64,000 bases of DNA, taken from the NCBI RefSeq assembly GCF_900090265.1, contig NZ_LT607752.1, positions 1,488,001 to 1,552,000 on the forward strand, written 5' to 3'. Shown here piece by piece: positions 1 through 8,633 of the stretch. Each line of letters begins with the position of its first letter. Positions within the stretch are counted from its first letter, which is position 1. Both the position numbers and the translations under genes were made by a program. Below the pieces are notes generated by a model, which saw nothing but the letters and a program-made list of their open reading frames with translations, was not told the DNA's origin and did not search any database. The stretch is from Micromonospora rifamycinica (GTDB taxonomy: Bacteria; Actinomycetota; Actinomycetes; Mycobacteriales; Micromonosporaceae).

Positions 1-1
1 C

Positions 2-580
2 TTCGTCGACGACCTGGCGGGGCTGCTGGCGGCGCTGGAGGTCGACGGTCCGCTGCTGCTGCTGGGCAACTCGTTCGGCGGGACCATCGCGTTCGGTTAC
101 GCCGCCCGGCACCCGGACCGGGTGGCCGGCATCGTGACCGTGGAGTCCGCCCCGCCGATCCCGGAGTGGATGGGCCGGGTGCGGCAGCGGCTCGCCCGGG
201 TCGCCGCCCGGCTGCCCCGGGCGGAGACGGTCACCGAGATCGGTGCCCGGCGCGGGCGCGTCGCTGCCCAACGGGCCGCCGAGACCGGTCGTATGCTCAC
301 CGACACCAGCCTGGCGCAGGAGCTGCCGGCGAGCCCGCTGCCGACCACCGAGGCGCTGGCCGCGATCGGCTGCCCGGTGCTCTGCCTCTACGGCGGCGAC
401 TCGGCGGTGATGGAGCTGGCCCCGGCGGTCCGCGGGCTGCTGCCGCAGACCCGGGTCGCGGTCCTGCCCGACCAGAAACACACGGTGCTGATCGACCGGC
501 CCGAGGAGATCCGCCGGTTGGTCTTCACCTGGCTCGCCGAGGACTGCTCGCTCGACGTCTCCCAACCCACCACCGCATGA
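2..580 (+). CDS. Alpha/beta hydrolase, C-terminal part (5' end outside window)
   Basis: The frame is open from the window edge and ends in TGA at 578-580, giving 192 visible residues. The nucleophile elbow GNSFGG (G-x-S-x-G) is visible near residue 23, an Asp-containing strand (LCLYGGDSAVMELAP) sits about two thirds along, and a His follows in LPDQKHTVLIDRPEEI. That is the Ser-Asp-His order of the alpha/beta hydrolase fold, so a cytosolic esterase, lipase or thioesterase-like enzyme is expected. The substrate cannot be told. The next gene, a sulfotransferase, starts 26 bp downstream behind a good Shine-Dalgarno, so the two are probably cotranscribed. Confidence 0.85.
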   Translation, partial: FVDDLAGLLAALEVDGPLLLLGNSFGGTIAFGYAARHPDRVAGIVTVESAPPIPEWMGRVRQRLARVAARLPRAETVTEIGARRGRVAAQRAAETGRMLTDTSLAQELPASPLPTTEALAAIGCPVLCLYGGDSAVMELAPAVRGLLPQTRVAVLPDQKHTVLIDRPEEIRRLVFTWLAEDCSLDVSQPTTA

Positions 581-606
581 CGACGCGACACGCAGGAGGT
601 CTTCCG

Positions 607-1569
607 ATGGACACCCCGATCACCGGCCGGTCGATCATCATCAGCAACGGCCGGTGCGGATCCACGCTGTTGTCCGACCTGATCCACGAGGAGCCGGGCA
701 CCCTGAGTGCCCAGGAGTTCTTCATGTCGGTGGCGCCGTGGGCCCGCAGCGCCGAGGTGATCAGCGGTGCCGAGTACTGGGGGGTGCTGGCCAGCCCCAA
801 GGCGGAGCTGGCCACGCTGTTCCGGATCGGGCTGCCGCCGAAGGAGGTCCGCTACCCGGCGACCGGCCGCTGGGCCGACCGGCTGACCGAGCTGCCCCGG
901 ATCCTGGCGATCACCCTGTCCAAGCTCACCGCCGATCCGGACGCGCTGTTCGACCAGCTCGCCGAGCGGGTGCCGCAGTTCCCCGACCAGCCCGTGACCC
1001 AGCACCACCGCGACTTCCTGGACCTGCTCGCCGTGCTGACCGGCAAGACCCGGTGGGTGGAACGCTCCGGCGGCTCCAGCCACGTGGCGCCCTACCTGCT
1101 GCGGGGCTTCCCGGACTGCAAGATCGTCTACCTGACCCGGAGCTGGGAGGACACCGCCCGGTCGATGAGCCGGCACTCGTCGTTCCAGCTCCTGCAGCTG
1201 CGGGTGGAGTTCCTCGGCAAGTGCGGCCTGGACCCGTTCCGGATCGAGGACGACACGGCGGTGCCGGAGGCCCTCCAGCCGTACCTGCCGGACCGGCTGA
1301 CCCCCGACGCGCTGCGCGAGCGCGGCCAGGACCTGCGCCGCTACCTCGGGTTGTGCGCGTTCATGAGCAGCCAGGCCGACCAGGCGCTGCGGGACGTGCC
1401 CCCGACGCACCTGCTGCGGATGTCGTACGAGGATCTGGTCGCCGACCCGGTGGCCGAGTTGACCGGTCTCGGCACGTTCCTGGACTTCCCCGATCCGTCC
1501 GGATGGGCCGAGCGGATGGCGCCGCGGGTGGTCGCCCCGGCACCCCGGAAGCTGCCCGCCGCCGTCTGA
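607..1569 (+). CDS. Stf0-like PAPS-dependent sulfotransferase
   Basis: 320 aa starting at ATG 607 behind AGGAGG (593-598). The N-terminus carries a 5'-phosphosulfate-binding loop (SNGRCGSTLLSDLIHEE, about residues 14-30), and IVYLTRSWEDTARSMSRHSS in the middle looks like the 3'-phosphate-binding segment. These features, the length and the lack of a signal peptide match Stf0-type sulfotransferases, which move sulfate from PAPS to a small-molecule hydroxyl. The acceptor is unknown. The cysQ-cysD-cysN genes 5 kb downstream could supply activated sulfate and remove PAP, and the intervening ABC exporter could move a sulfated product; both links are inferred from proximity. Confidence 0.8.
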   Translation: MDTPITGRSIIISNGRCGSTLLSDLIHEEPGTLSAQEFFMSVAPWARSAEVISGAEYWGVLASPKAELATLFRIGLPPKEVRYPATGRWADRLTELPRILAITLSKLTADPDALFDQLAERVPQFPDQPVTQHHRDFLDLLAVLTGKTRWVERSGGSSHVAPYLLRGFPDCKIVYLTRSWEDTARSMSRHSSFQLLQLRVEFLGKCGLDPFRIEDDTAVPEALQPYLPDRLTPDALRERGQDLRRYLGLCAFMSSQADQALRDVPPTHLLRMSYEDLVADPVAELTGLGTFLDFPDPSGWAERMAPRVVAPAPRKLPAAV

Positions 1570-1589
1570 ACGGTCCCTGTGTGTCCCTG

Positions 1590-1628
1590 CCCGTCCCGGG
1601 TCCGGCCATCGGCGGGGCCCGGGACGGG
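1590..1628 (+). terminator. GC hairpin after the sulfotransferase gene
   Basis: Perfect 11-bp arms (CCCGTCCCGGG at 1590-1600 and CCCGGGACGGG at 1618-1628) lie 21 bp after the stop. There is no U-tract, which is usual for high-GC actinomycetes. Confidence 0.55.
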
Positions 1629-1660
1629 TGTCCCCCTTCCTTCGGAAAGAGAGATAGTTG

Positions 1661-3484
1661 GTGAATCCACTCCGGATCTCCGCGCGACGGTTGTCGACCG
1701 TCGTCGCCGTACTCGGACTCGGGTCGGTGTTGGCGGTGCCCTCGGCGGCGCTCGGCGTGCCGCTGGACGCCGCCGACGCGGCCAGTGTGGCCGGCACGCA
1801 ACAGGGCAGCCCGCAACTGCTCGCCAAGGCCCAGCCGGACGAGTGTTTCGCCGGGATCGGCCTGCCGTACCCGGCCGGCCCGCCGTGCGCCACCGGCCAG
1901 GCCAAGGTCAACCAGGCGTACCTGTGGGGGATGACCCGGGCCGGCAAGACGCTGTGGTTCGGCACCGGAGCGAACGTCAACTGTCTGACCAGCGGACGGG
2001 CATTGCGCAACACCACGCCGACGGTCAACGACGACTGGGTCTGCGAGTACGGCGAGAGCCAGGTCGCCAAGCGCAACCCGCAGCTGCCGGCGATCCTCGG
2101 TGACCACCGCCAGCCGCGCCTCTACACCTATGACACCCGCGCCAACAAGCTGACCGAGAAGACCGACCTGGTGAAGGCGGCCTCGCCGGAGGACGCGAAC
2201 CGGTTGCAGACCACCGCGGGCATCCGGGCGGCCGGCAACTTCAACGGGGTGGCCCTGCTGGGCGGCCCGGCGCTGGGCACCAGCGTCAACCTGTTCGCCT
2301 TCGACACCGACACCGGGGCCTTCCTCGGCTCGCGCAACTTCCCGATGTACGGCAACATCCGGCACTTCACGGTGGCCGGCGACGCGCTGTACGCCGGGGT
2401 GGGTGTCGGGGCCAACGGCGGTGAGCGCGGCAACGTGCTGCGGTGGACGGGGAGCAAGTCCGACCCGTTCGCCTTCACGGTGGTGGCGAACCTGCCCGCG
2501 CAGGCCGCCGACCTCACCGTCCACCAGGGACGGATCTTCGTCACCACCTGGCCGGGTTCGGACGCCGAGCTGGCCGGGCCGACGGCCGGTGCCGCCGAGC
2601 CGACCACGAGCATCGCCGCGGTCTGGATGAGCCCGCTGCTGGCGTCGGGTGCGCCGGGGCTCAACCCGGAGGACGCCGACGGCTGGCAGCAGGTGTGGAC
2701 CGCGTCGTCCTACGAGCCGGACCCGGTGATCGCCCGCGCCTACGCCCTGGGCGGTCTGGCCTCCTACGGCGGGTTCCTCTACTGGGGCACCATGCACGTG
2801 CCGATGAAGGCGACCACCCTGCACATGACGACGTACCCGCCGGCGGACGACGCGGCGGCCCAGGCCACCATCCAGAACACCCAGCGGTCGATCAGCATCT
2901 ACCGGGGGCGCAACTTCGGCTCCCACTTCGAGAAGGTCGAGCTGCTGTACGGCGCGGCCGAGCTGCCGGCGTACGACCCGGCGGCGAACGGCGGAGCCGG
3001 CGCGTGGGCGTTGCAGTCGACGCACCAGACGCCGAAGTTCGGGCCGCCCGGTTTCGGCAACCCGTACAACAACTACACCTGGAAGATGGTGGTGGCCGGG
3101 GGGAAGCTGTACGTCGGCACGATGGACTGGAGCTACCTGGCCAAGCAGCTGGGCAAGGAGACCGCCGCCGAGCTGGGCCTGTCGCCGGCGCTCGCCGACG
3201 ACCTGGCCCGGGCGCCGATGGACGCGACCGGGTCGCGCTCCAGCGCGCTGCCCGAGGCGGTCTACGGCGGTGACCTGTACGCGTTCCCGTCGCCGACCAA
3301 ACCGGCGACGACGGTGAACAACACCGGGTTGGGCAACTACCTGAACTACGGCATCCGCAACATGGTCGCCGACGGGGCCACCCTCTACCTGGGCATGGCC
3401 AACCCGATGAACCTGCGGGCCAACCCGAGCGACGACGTTCCCGAGGGCGGCTGGGAGCTGATCCGGCTGCGGGGCGGCTACTGA
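1661..3484 (+). CDS. Secreted protein of unknown function, probable beta-propeller
   Basis: 607 aa from GTG 1661 (TTG 1658 is one codon upstream); GAAAGAGAG at 1646-1654 is a plausible ribosome site. The N-terminus has basic residues, a hydrophobic core (VVAVLGLGSVLAVPSAALG) and a likely cleavage before about residue 40, so it is exported by Sec. The mature part is rich in repeated short strands such as LYTYDTRANKL, LFAFDTDTGAF, LYAGVGVG, GFLYWGTMH, LYVGTMDW and LYLGMANP, with conserved Trp, Tyr and Gly, which suggests propeller blades. No catalytic motif is recognised. It stands alone between two hairpins. Confidence 0.7.
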   Translation: MNPLRISARRLSTVVAVLGLGSVLAVPSAALGVPLDAADAASVAGTQQGSPQLLAKAQPDECFAGIGLPYPAGPPCATGQAKVNQAYLWGMTRAGKTLWFGTGANVNCLTSGRALRNTTPTVNDDWVCEYGESQVAKRNPQLPAILGDHRQPRLYTYDTRANKLTEKTDLVKAASPEDANRLQTTAGIRAAGNFNGVALLGGPALGTSVNLFAFDTDTGAFLGSRNFPMYGNIRHFTVAGDALYAGVGVGANGGERGNVLRWTGSKSDPFAFTVVANLPAQAADLTVHQGRIFVTTWPGSDAELAGPTAGAAEPTTSIAAVWMSPLLASGAPGLNPEDADGWQQVWTASSYEPDPVIARAYALGGLASYGGFLYWGTMHVPMKATTLHMTTYPPADDAAAQATIQNTQRSISIYRGRNFGSHFEKVELLYGAAELPAYDPAANGGAGAWALQSTHQTPKFGPPGFGNPYNNYTWKMVVAGGKLYVGTMDWSYLAKQLGKETAAELGLSPALADDLARAPMDATGSRSSALPEAVYGGDLYAFPSPTKPATTVNNTGLGNYLNYGIRNMVADGATLYLGMANPMNLRANPSDDVPEGGWELIRLRGGY

Positions 3485-3490
3485 GTTTCG

Positions 3491-3532
3491 GGTCGCCGGC
3501 CCGGTGACAGCGCCGTCTCCGGGCCGGCGACC
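3491..3532 (+). terminator. Strong GC hairpin terminator
   Basis: Perfect 14-bp arms, GGTCGCCGGCCCGG at 3491-3504 and CCGGGCCGGCGACC at 3519-3532, begin 6 bp after the stop of the secreted protein gene. Confidence 0.65.
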
Positions 3533-3661
3533 CCACTCCCCGTGGGACCGGTGTGGGGTGTCCTCCGGCCGGCGGGCCGGGAGGCGGGCGCTCCGTGCCG
3601 GTTTGCCGAATCCTGGCGCGTCCCTGACGTTCCTCGAACATTCCCGGGCGAAAGTATAATT

Positions 3662-4732
3662 ATGATGCCTTTTACCGTATTTCGTGATGAAGTAGGGCGG
3701 CGCCGCCGCCAGCCGGCGGGCCGGCTCGCGGGAACGCTCGCCCTGCTCGTCGCCCTGACCTCCCTGGCCGGGTGCACTCCCGAGCGCCGGGACGCCGCGC
3801 CCGGCGGCGCGGGGTCCGAACCGGCGGCCAGCGCCCCGGCCACCGGCGACGCCCGGCCGGCACCGGACGTCCCCGTCGGCAGCTCCACCCACGACCTCAC
3901 GGTGGACGGTCGGAAGCGTACCTACCGGCTCTACCGGCCCACCTCGGCCGACCTCACCAAGCCGGTCCCCCTGGTGGTGATGCTGCACGGCGCGGCCGGC
4001 ACCGGCGAGCAGGCCGAGCAGGCGTACGGCTGGACCGGACAGGCCGACCGGGGCGGCTTCCTGGTGCTGTTCCCGGACGGGCTGAACCGGGCCTGGGCGG
4101 TCGGTCCACAGTGCTGCGGCGCACCCGCCCGGGACGGCGTCGACGACGTCGCCTTCATCACCGAACTGGTCGCCACCGTCGGCCGGCAACTACCGGTCGA
4201 CCCGGCCCGCCGGTACGTCACCGGGATCTCCAACGGCGGGCTGCTGGCGTACAAGCTGGTCTGCGACACCACGACGTTCGCCGCGATCGGCGCGGTGGCC
4301 AGCACCCTGACCGGGCAGTGCCCCGCCCCGAAACCGGTCTCGGTGCTGCACATCCACGGCCGCCAGGACCAGACCATGCCCTACGGCGGCGGCCCCGGCC
4401 GCCGGGACAACAACGGCACCGGCCGCAACCCGGTGAAGATCGACGGCCCGCCCACCCCCGAGCTGGCGGCCCGCTGGCGGTCCATCGACTCCTGCGGCGC
4501 CCCGACGGTGACCACGGACGGCCCGGTCACCCGGGCCACGGCGAGCTGTGCCCAGGGCCGCGCCGTCGAGCTGATCACCGTTGCCGACGCGGGACACCAG
4601 TGGCCCGGCGGACGGCCCAACCCGCCCCGGGCGGAGAAGCTGCTCAACCTCGATCCCCCCTCCACCGCGCTGAACGCCACCGACACGATCTGGCGGTTCT
4701 TCGCCGCCCACCCCCAGCCCGCCGGCGGCTGA
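3662..4732 (+). CDS. Lipoprotein esterase of the PHB depolymerase/LpqC-CE1 type
   Basis: 356 aa from ATG 3662 (a second ATG follows at 3665). After a basic stretch and a hydrophobic segment comes the lipobox LAGC, so the protein is probably a lipid-anchored exported enzyme. The catalytic signature is clear: PLVVMLHGAAGTGE (oxyanion strand), VTGISNGGLLAYKLVCD (G-x-S-x-G), HIHGRQDQTMPYGG (Asp) and VADAGHQWPGG (His). The family splits short-chain esters, feruloyl/acetyl groups or polyhydroxyalkanoates. A TATAAT lies at 3655-3660, too close to the ATG to place a normal leader. The frame stays open upstream to 3542, but the start given is the one that yields a signal peptide. Confidence 0.8.
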   Translation: MMPFTVFRDEVGRRRRQPAGRLAGTLALLVALTSLAGCTPERRDAAPGGAGSEPAASAPATGDARPAPDVPVGSSTHDLTVDGRKRTYRLYRPTSADLTKPVPLVVMLHGAAGTGEQAEQAYGWTGQADRGGFLVLFPDGLNRAWAVGPQCCGAPARDGVDDVAFITELVATVGRQLPVDPARRYVTGISNGGLLAYKLVCDTTTFAAIGAVASTLTGQCPAPKPVSVLHIHGRQDQTMPYGGGPGRRDNNGTGRNPVKIDGPPTPELAARWRSIDSCGAPTVTTDGPVTRATASCAQGRAVELITVADAGHQWPGGRPNPPRAEKLLNLDPPSTALNATDTIWRFFAAHPQPAGG

Positions 4733-4784
4733 CCGGCACCGTCGCCCGCCGCCGGCTCACCGGCACCGTCGCCCGCCGCCGGCA
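4731..4784 (+). repeat. 27-bp tandem duplication at a gene end
   Basis: Two 27-bp copies of the unit beginning (g/c)accggcaccgtcgccc, at 4731-4757 and 4758-4784, differ at about two bases. The first copy starts within the stop codon of the esterase gene. Confidence 0.8.
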
Positions 4785-4816
4785 CCGCGGCACCCGCACC
4801 CAGGACAGGAGTTGAG

Positions 4817-5989
4817 ATGCCCAGCAGAGACGGGCCGGCAGTGGTCGAGGTCGACGATCTCGTCAAGCGTTACCCCCGGGCCGACACCAACGCGGTCGAC
4901 GGGCTGTCGTTCACCGTCGCGCCGGGCGAGATCTTCGGGCTGTTCGGGCCGAACGGCGCCGGCAAGTCCACCACCGTCGGCATCCTGACCACCCGGCTGC
5001 GGGCCACCGGCGGCCGGGCGGTGGTCGGCGGGGTCGACGTCGGCCGGGATCCGGCCGCCGCCCGGGCCCAACTGGCCGTGGTCCCCCAGCACAACAACCT
5101 GGACCGGGCGCTGACCCCCCGGCAGAACCTCGTCTACCACGCCACCTACCACGGGGTACGGCGGCGGGACGCGCAGGAGCGCGCCGCGGAGCTGCTGGAA
5201 CGGTTCGGTCTCACCGACCGGGCCGACCGGAAGATCGAGGCGTACTCGGGCGGAATGGCGCAGCGGCTGATGATCGCCCGCGCGCTGGCCCACGAGCCGG
5301 CGGTGCTCTTCCTCGACGAGCCGACCAACGCCCTCGACCCGCAGACCCGCCTGCTGATCTGGGGGCAGCTCCGCGAGCTGCGCCAGCGGGGGGTGGCGAT
5401 CGTGCTGACCACCCACGCGATGAACGAGGCGGCCCGGGTGGTCGACCGGGTCGGCATCGTCGACCACGGCCGGTTGCTCACCCTGGACACCCCGACCAAC
5501 CTGGTCCGGGGCCTGGCCGGCGACGCGCTGCTCGACCTCACGGTCACCCCGGCCGGTGGGGACGATCCGGACACGCTCTGCGCCGCGCTCGGCGAGCTGA
5601 CCGGCGTCCGCAAGGCGGAGCGGGTGGCGACCCCGACCGTGCCGGCCGGGTGGCGGCCGGGCGGCGGCGGGACCGGGCTGGCCGGGGCCGGCGCGGGTGG
5701 CGCCGGCATGCTGGCCGCGCTCGCCGCCGGGGCCGGCGGTGGCCGTCCCGGCGCGGGCCGGCTGGCCGCCCTGGCCGGCGCGGGCCTGCTCGGGCGCGGC
5801 GGGGCGGCGGGCAACGGCGGTCGCGGCCGGCTGCGCATCCGCCTGCACCTGGCGGGCGACCCGGCCGCGCTGCTCGGCCCGGTGGTGACCGCGCTGGCCG
5901 CCCGGTCGGCGCAGATCAACGCGGTCGACATCGGCGAACCCAGCCTGGAGGACGTCTTCATCGAACTCACCGGAAGGCAACCGCGGTGA
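4817..5989 (+). CDS. ABC transporter ATP-binding protein (DrrA-like exporter)
   Basis: 390 aa, ATG 4817 behind AGGACAGGAG. All nucleotide-binding motifs are present: Walker A GPNGAGKST (about 44-52), Q-loop VVPQHNN, signature YSGGMAQR, Walker B VLFLDEP and switch His in TTHAMNE. Together with the downstream permease it should form an ABC-2 type exporter for a drug or secondary metabolite. The C-terminal domain, usually a compact DUF4162-like module, is interrupted at about residues 278-337 by a run made almost only of Gly, Ala, Leu and Arg. It then resumes with LRIRLHLAGDP and ends in the usual SLEDVFIELTGR. The insert is atypical for the family. Confidence 0.9.
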   Translation: MPSRDGPAVVEVDDLVKRYPRADTNAVDGLSFTVAPGEIFGLFGPNGAGKSTTVGILTTRLRATGGRAVVGGVDVGRDPAAARAQLAVVPQHNNLDRALTPRQNLVYHATYHGVRRRDAQERAAELLERFGLTDRADRKIEAYSGGMAQRLMIARALAHEPAVLFLDEPTNALDPQTRLLIWGQLRELRQRGVAIVLTTHAMNEAARVVDRVGIVDHGRLLTLDTPTNLVRGLAGDALLDLTVTPAGGDDPDTLCAALGELTGVRKAERVATPTVPAGWRPGGGGTGLAGAGAGGAGMLAALAAGAGGGRPGAGRLAALAGAGLLGRGGAAGNGGRGRLRIRLHLAGDPAALLGPVVTALAARSAQINAVDIGEPSLEDVFIELTGRQPR

Positions 5990-6813
5990 CCGCACTCGAC
6001 ACCCCCACCCCGCTGCTCCCGACGCACCAGCCACGCTCCCGCCCCGGGACCGGGCGGGTGTTCGCCGCGGTGCTGCGCCGCGACCTGATGGTCACCGGCC
6101 GGGAACTCTGGATCATCCTGGTGCAGGTCGGGCTGACCCCGCTGTTCATGCTCTTCGTCTTCAACACCGTCCTCGGCAGCCAGGGGCTCGTCGGGCGTGG
6201 CTTCGCCGATGTGTTCCTGCCCGGCATCATCGCGCTGGCCGCCCTCACCACCGCGTTGCAGAGCGTGGCCCTGCCGCTGGTGAAGGAGTTCGGCTTCACC
6301 ATGGAGATCGAGGACCGGCTGATGGCGCCGCTGCCCACCGGGTACGTGGCGATCGGCAAGCTGGTGATCGCCACGGTCCGGGGGCTGCTCGCGGCCGTGC
6401 TGATCTACCCGCTCGGCGCGCTGATGGTCGGTTCCGCGCCGTGGCGGCCGGCCGGGCTGCCACTGGCGTTCGTGGTGGCGCTGCTCGGGGCCTGGATCGG
6501 CGGGGCGATCGGGATGAGCCTGGCCACCACCCTGCCGGTGCAGCGGATCAACGTCGCCTTCTCGGTGATCCTCACCCCGATCATCTGGACCGGCTGTATC
6601 CACTACCCGTGGCCCCGGCTGTCGTCGGTGCCCTGGTACCAGGTGGTCACCGCCCTCAACCCGATGACGTACGTCTCGGAAGGGGTGCGCGGGGCGCTGC
6701 TGCCCGGCGTGCCGCACCTGCCGGCGTGGGTGTGCCTGACCGTGCTGACCGGGGTGGCCGTCGTGCTGACCTGGGTCAGTGTCCGCTGCTTCAACCGCCG
6801 GGCGATCCAGTGA
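5986..6813 (+). CDS. ABC-2 type transporter permease
   Basis: 275 aa starting at GTG 5986, which overlaps the ATPase stop by 4 bp (GTGA), so the genes are translationally coupled. About six hydrophobic segments are visible, starting with LWIILVQVGLTPLFMLFVFNTV and ending with VCLTVLTGVAVVLTWVSV. LNPMTYVSEGVRGALLP near the end is the usual ABC-2 membrane signature region. It forms the membrane pore for the ATPase encoded just upstream. The substrate is unknown; the nearby sulfotransferase makes a sulfated metabolite one possibility. Confidence 0.9.
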   Translation: MTALDTPTPLLPTHQPRSRPGTGRVFAAVLRRDLMVTGRELWIILVQVGLTPLFMLFVFNTVLGSQGLVGRGFADVFLPGIIALAALTTALQSVALPLVKEFGFTMEIEDRLMAPLPTGYVAIGKLVIATVRGLLAAVLIYPLGALMVGSAPWRPAGLPLAFVVALLGAWIGGAIGMSLATTLPVQRINVAFSVILTPIIWTGCIHYPWPRLSSVPWYQVVTALNPMTYVSEGVRGALLPGVPHLPAWVCLTVLTGVAVVLTWVSVRCFNRRAIQ

Positions 6814-6864
6814 CCAGGCCCGCCCCGGTTCCGCCCCCCGTACCCGACCGGCCCAGGAGTTGCC

Positions 6865-7722
6865 ATGGCAGACCCCACCCCCGCCGAATCCGACGCGGCG
6901 CTCGCCCGCCGGCTCGCCCTGCTCGCCGGAGAGCTGCTGCTGCGGGTACGCGCCAGCCACGGCCACGCCGACCCCGCCGCGTTGAAGGCCGCCGGTGACC
7001 GGGCGTCGCACGACTTCCTCCGGGCCGAGCTGGCCCGCTGGCGGCCGGCCGACGCGGTGCTGTCCGAGGAGGACGAGGACTCCCGGCTGGTCGACACCGG
7101 CGACGGGGTCTCCCGGCGCACCGCCGACCGGGTGTGGATCATCGACCCGTTGGACGGCACCCGGGAGTTCTCCGAGTCGGGGCGGTCCGACTGGGCGGTG
7201 CACGTGGCGCTCTGGGCGCGGGACGCGACGACCGCGCACGGCCTGGTGGCCGGGGCGGTCGGGTTGCCGGCGCAGGGCCGGGTGCTGGCCACCGACCTGC
7301 CGACGCCGCCGCCGGACGGATCCGGCGGGGTGATCCGCCTGGCGGCCAGCCGCAGCCGTCCCCCCGCCTTCCTGGCCGAGCTGGCCGAGGAGGTGGGTGC
7401 CGAGCTGGTGCCGATGGGCTCGGCCGGAGCGAAGATCGCCGCGGTGGTAACCGGAGAGGTGGACGCCTACATCCACGCGGGCGGCCAGTACGAGTGGGAC
7501 TCCGCCGCGCCGGTGGCGGTGGCCACGGCGGCCGGGCTGCACGCGTCCCGCATCGACGGCTCGGCACTGACCTACAACGAGGCGGATCCGCGCCTGCCGG
7601 ACCTGCTGGTCTGTCGCGGCGAGCTGGCCACCCCGCTGCTCGCCGCGCTGCGGCGGCAACTGGCCGGCACGGCGGTCCCGTCCGGCTCCCCCGTCCCCCC
7701 ATCCGGAAAGGACCCGCGATGA
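6865..7722 (+). CDS. cysQ: 3'(2'),5'-bisphosphate nucleotidase CysQ
   Basis: 285 aa of the inositol monophosphatase-like fold. Metal-binding motifs are in order: EEDED (about residues 72-76), WIIDPLDGTREF (the DPxDGT core) and QYEWDSAAPVAVATAAG (the WD-x-AAP motif). CysQ hydrolyses 3'-phosphoadenosine-5'-phosphate to AMP, relieving product inhibition after PAPS-dependent sulfation or reduction. It overlaps cysD by 4 bp (ATGA), so cysQ-cysD-cysN is one operon, which strongly supports the CysQ assignment over a true inositol phosphatase. Confidence 0.92.
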   Translation: MADPTPAESDAALARRLALLAGELLLRVRASHGHADPAALKAAGDRASHDFLRAELARWRPADAVLSEEDEDSRLVDTGDGVSRRTADRVWIIDPLDGTREFSESGRSDWAVHVALWARDATTAHGLVAGAVGLPAQGRVLATDLPTPPPDGSGGVIRLAASRSRPPAFLAELAEEVGAELVPMGSAGAKIAAVVTGEVDAYIHAGGQYEWDSAAPVAVATAAGLHASRIDGSALTYNEADPRLPDLLVCRGELATPLLAALRRQLAGTAVPSGSPVPPSGKDPR

Positions 7723-8633
7723 GCAGCGAACCGGCTGCGTACCAGGTCTCCCAGCTCGACGAGCTGGAGGCGGAGAGCATCTTCGTGATGCGTGAGGTGG
7801 TCGCCGAGATGGAGCGGCCGGTGCTGCTCTTCTCGGGTGGCAAGGACTCGATCGTGATGCTCCGGTTGGCGCAGAAGGCGTTCGCTCCGGCGAACATCCC
7901 GTTCCCGGTGATGCACGTCGACACCGGGCACAACTTCCCCGAGGTCCTCGACTACCGCGACCAGCGGGTCACCGAACTGGACCTGCACCTGATCGTGGCG
8001 AGCGTCCCCGAGGCGCTGAACCGGGGCCTGGTCAGGGAGTCCGGGGACGGGATGCGCAACCGGATCCAGACGCCGGTGTTGTTGGACGCGGTGGAGAAGC
8101 ACCGGTTCGACGCGTTGTTCGGTGGGGCGCGGCGGGACGAGGAGAAGGCGCGGGCGAAGGAGCGGGTGTTCTCGTTCCGGGACGAGTTCGGGCAGTGGGA
8201 TCCGAAGAACCAGCGGCCGGAGTTGTGGTCGTTGTACAACGGTCGGCATCATCCGGGTGAGTCGATCCGGGTGTTCCCGTTGTCGAACTGGACCGAGTTG
8301 GACATCTGGCACTACATCGCGCGGGAGCGGGTGCCGTTGCCGTCGATCTACTACGCGCACGACCGGGAGGTCGTCGAACGCGACGGCATGTTCTACGCGG
8401 TCAACGAGTTCTTCCAGCCCCGGGCGGGCGAGGAGCCGTTCACCGCGCGGGTGCGGTACCGGACGGTGGGAGACGCCTCCTGCACCGCCGCCGTCCGCTC
8501 GGACGCGGACACCGTGGAGAAGGTGATCGACGAGGTCGCGGCCACCCGGATCACCGAGCGGGGGGCGACCCGGGGCGACGACCGGGTCAGCGAGGCCGCG
8601 ATGGAGGACCGCAAGCGGGAGGGGTACTTCTGA
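7719..8633 (+). CDS. cysD: Sulfate adenylyltransferase subunit 2 (CysD)
   Basis: 304 aa from ATG 7719, which overlaps the cysQ stop. The PP-loop LFSGGKDSIVMLRLA (about 34-48) is the ATP pyrophosphatase signature. GGARRDEEKARAKERVFSFRDEFGQWDPK and PLSNWTELDIWHYI are hallmark CysD segments, and the tail GDDRVSEAAMEDRKREGYF is the conserved C-terminus. With CysN it makes adenosine 5'-phosphosulfate from ATP and sulfate. The upstream in-frame extension is a shadow of cysQ and is not counted. Confidence 0.96.
   Translation: MSSEPAAYQVSQLDELEAESIFVMREVVAEMERPVLLFSGGKDSIVMLRLAQKAFAPANIPFPVMHVDTGHNFPEVLDYRDQRVTELDLHLIVASVPEALNRGLVRESGDGMRNRIQTPVLLDAVEKHRFDALFGGARRDEEKARAKERVFSFRDEFGQWDPKNQRPELWSLYNGRHHPGESIRVFPLSNWTELDIWHYIARERVPLPSIYYAHDREVVERDGMFYAVNEFFQPRAGEEPFTARVRYRTVGDASCTAAVRSDADTVEKVIDEVAATRITERGATRGDDRVSEAAMEDRKREGYF

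Noticed and set aside
3655-3660. Perfect TATAAT before the lipoprotein esterase
   Set aside because: It ends one base before the ATG, so a transcript from it would lack the start codon, and no -35 is evident. Not called as a promoter.
1361-4189. 942-residue open frame on the - strand
   Set aside because: It is antisense to three well-supported genes and has the Arg/Gly/Pro composition of a high-GC shadow frame. The same holds for other long antisense frames, such as those at 5146-7659, 8393-10288 and 21513-24494.
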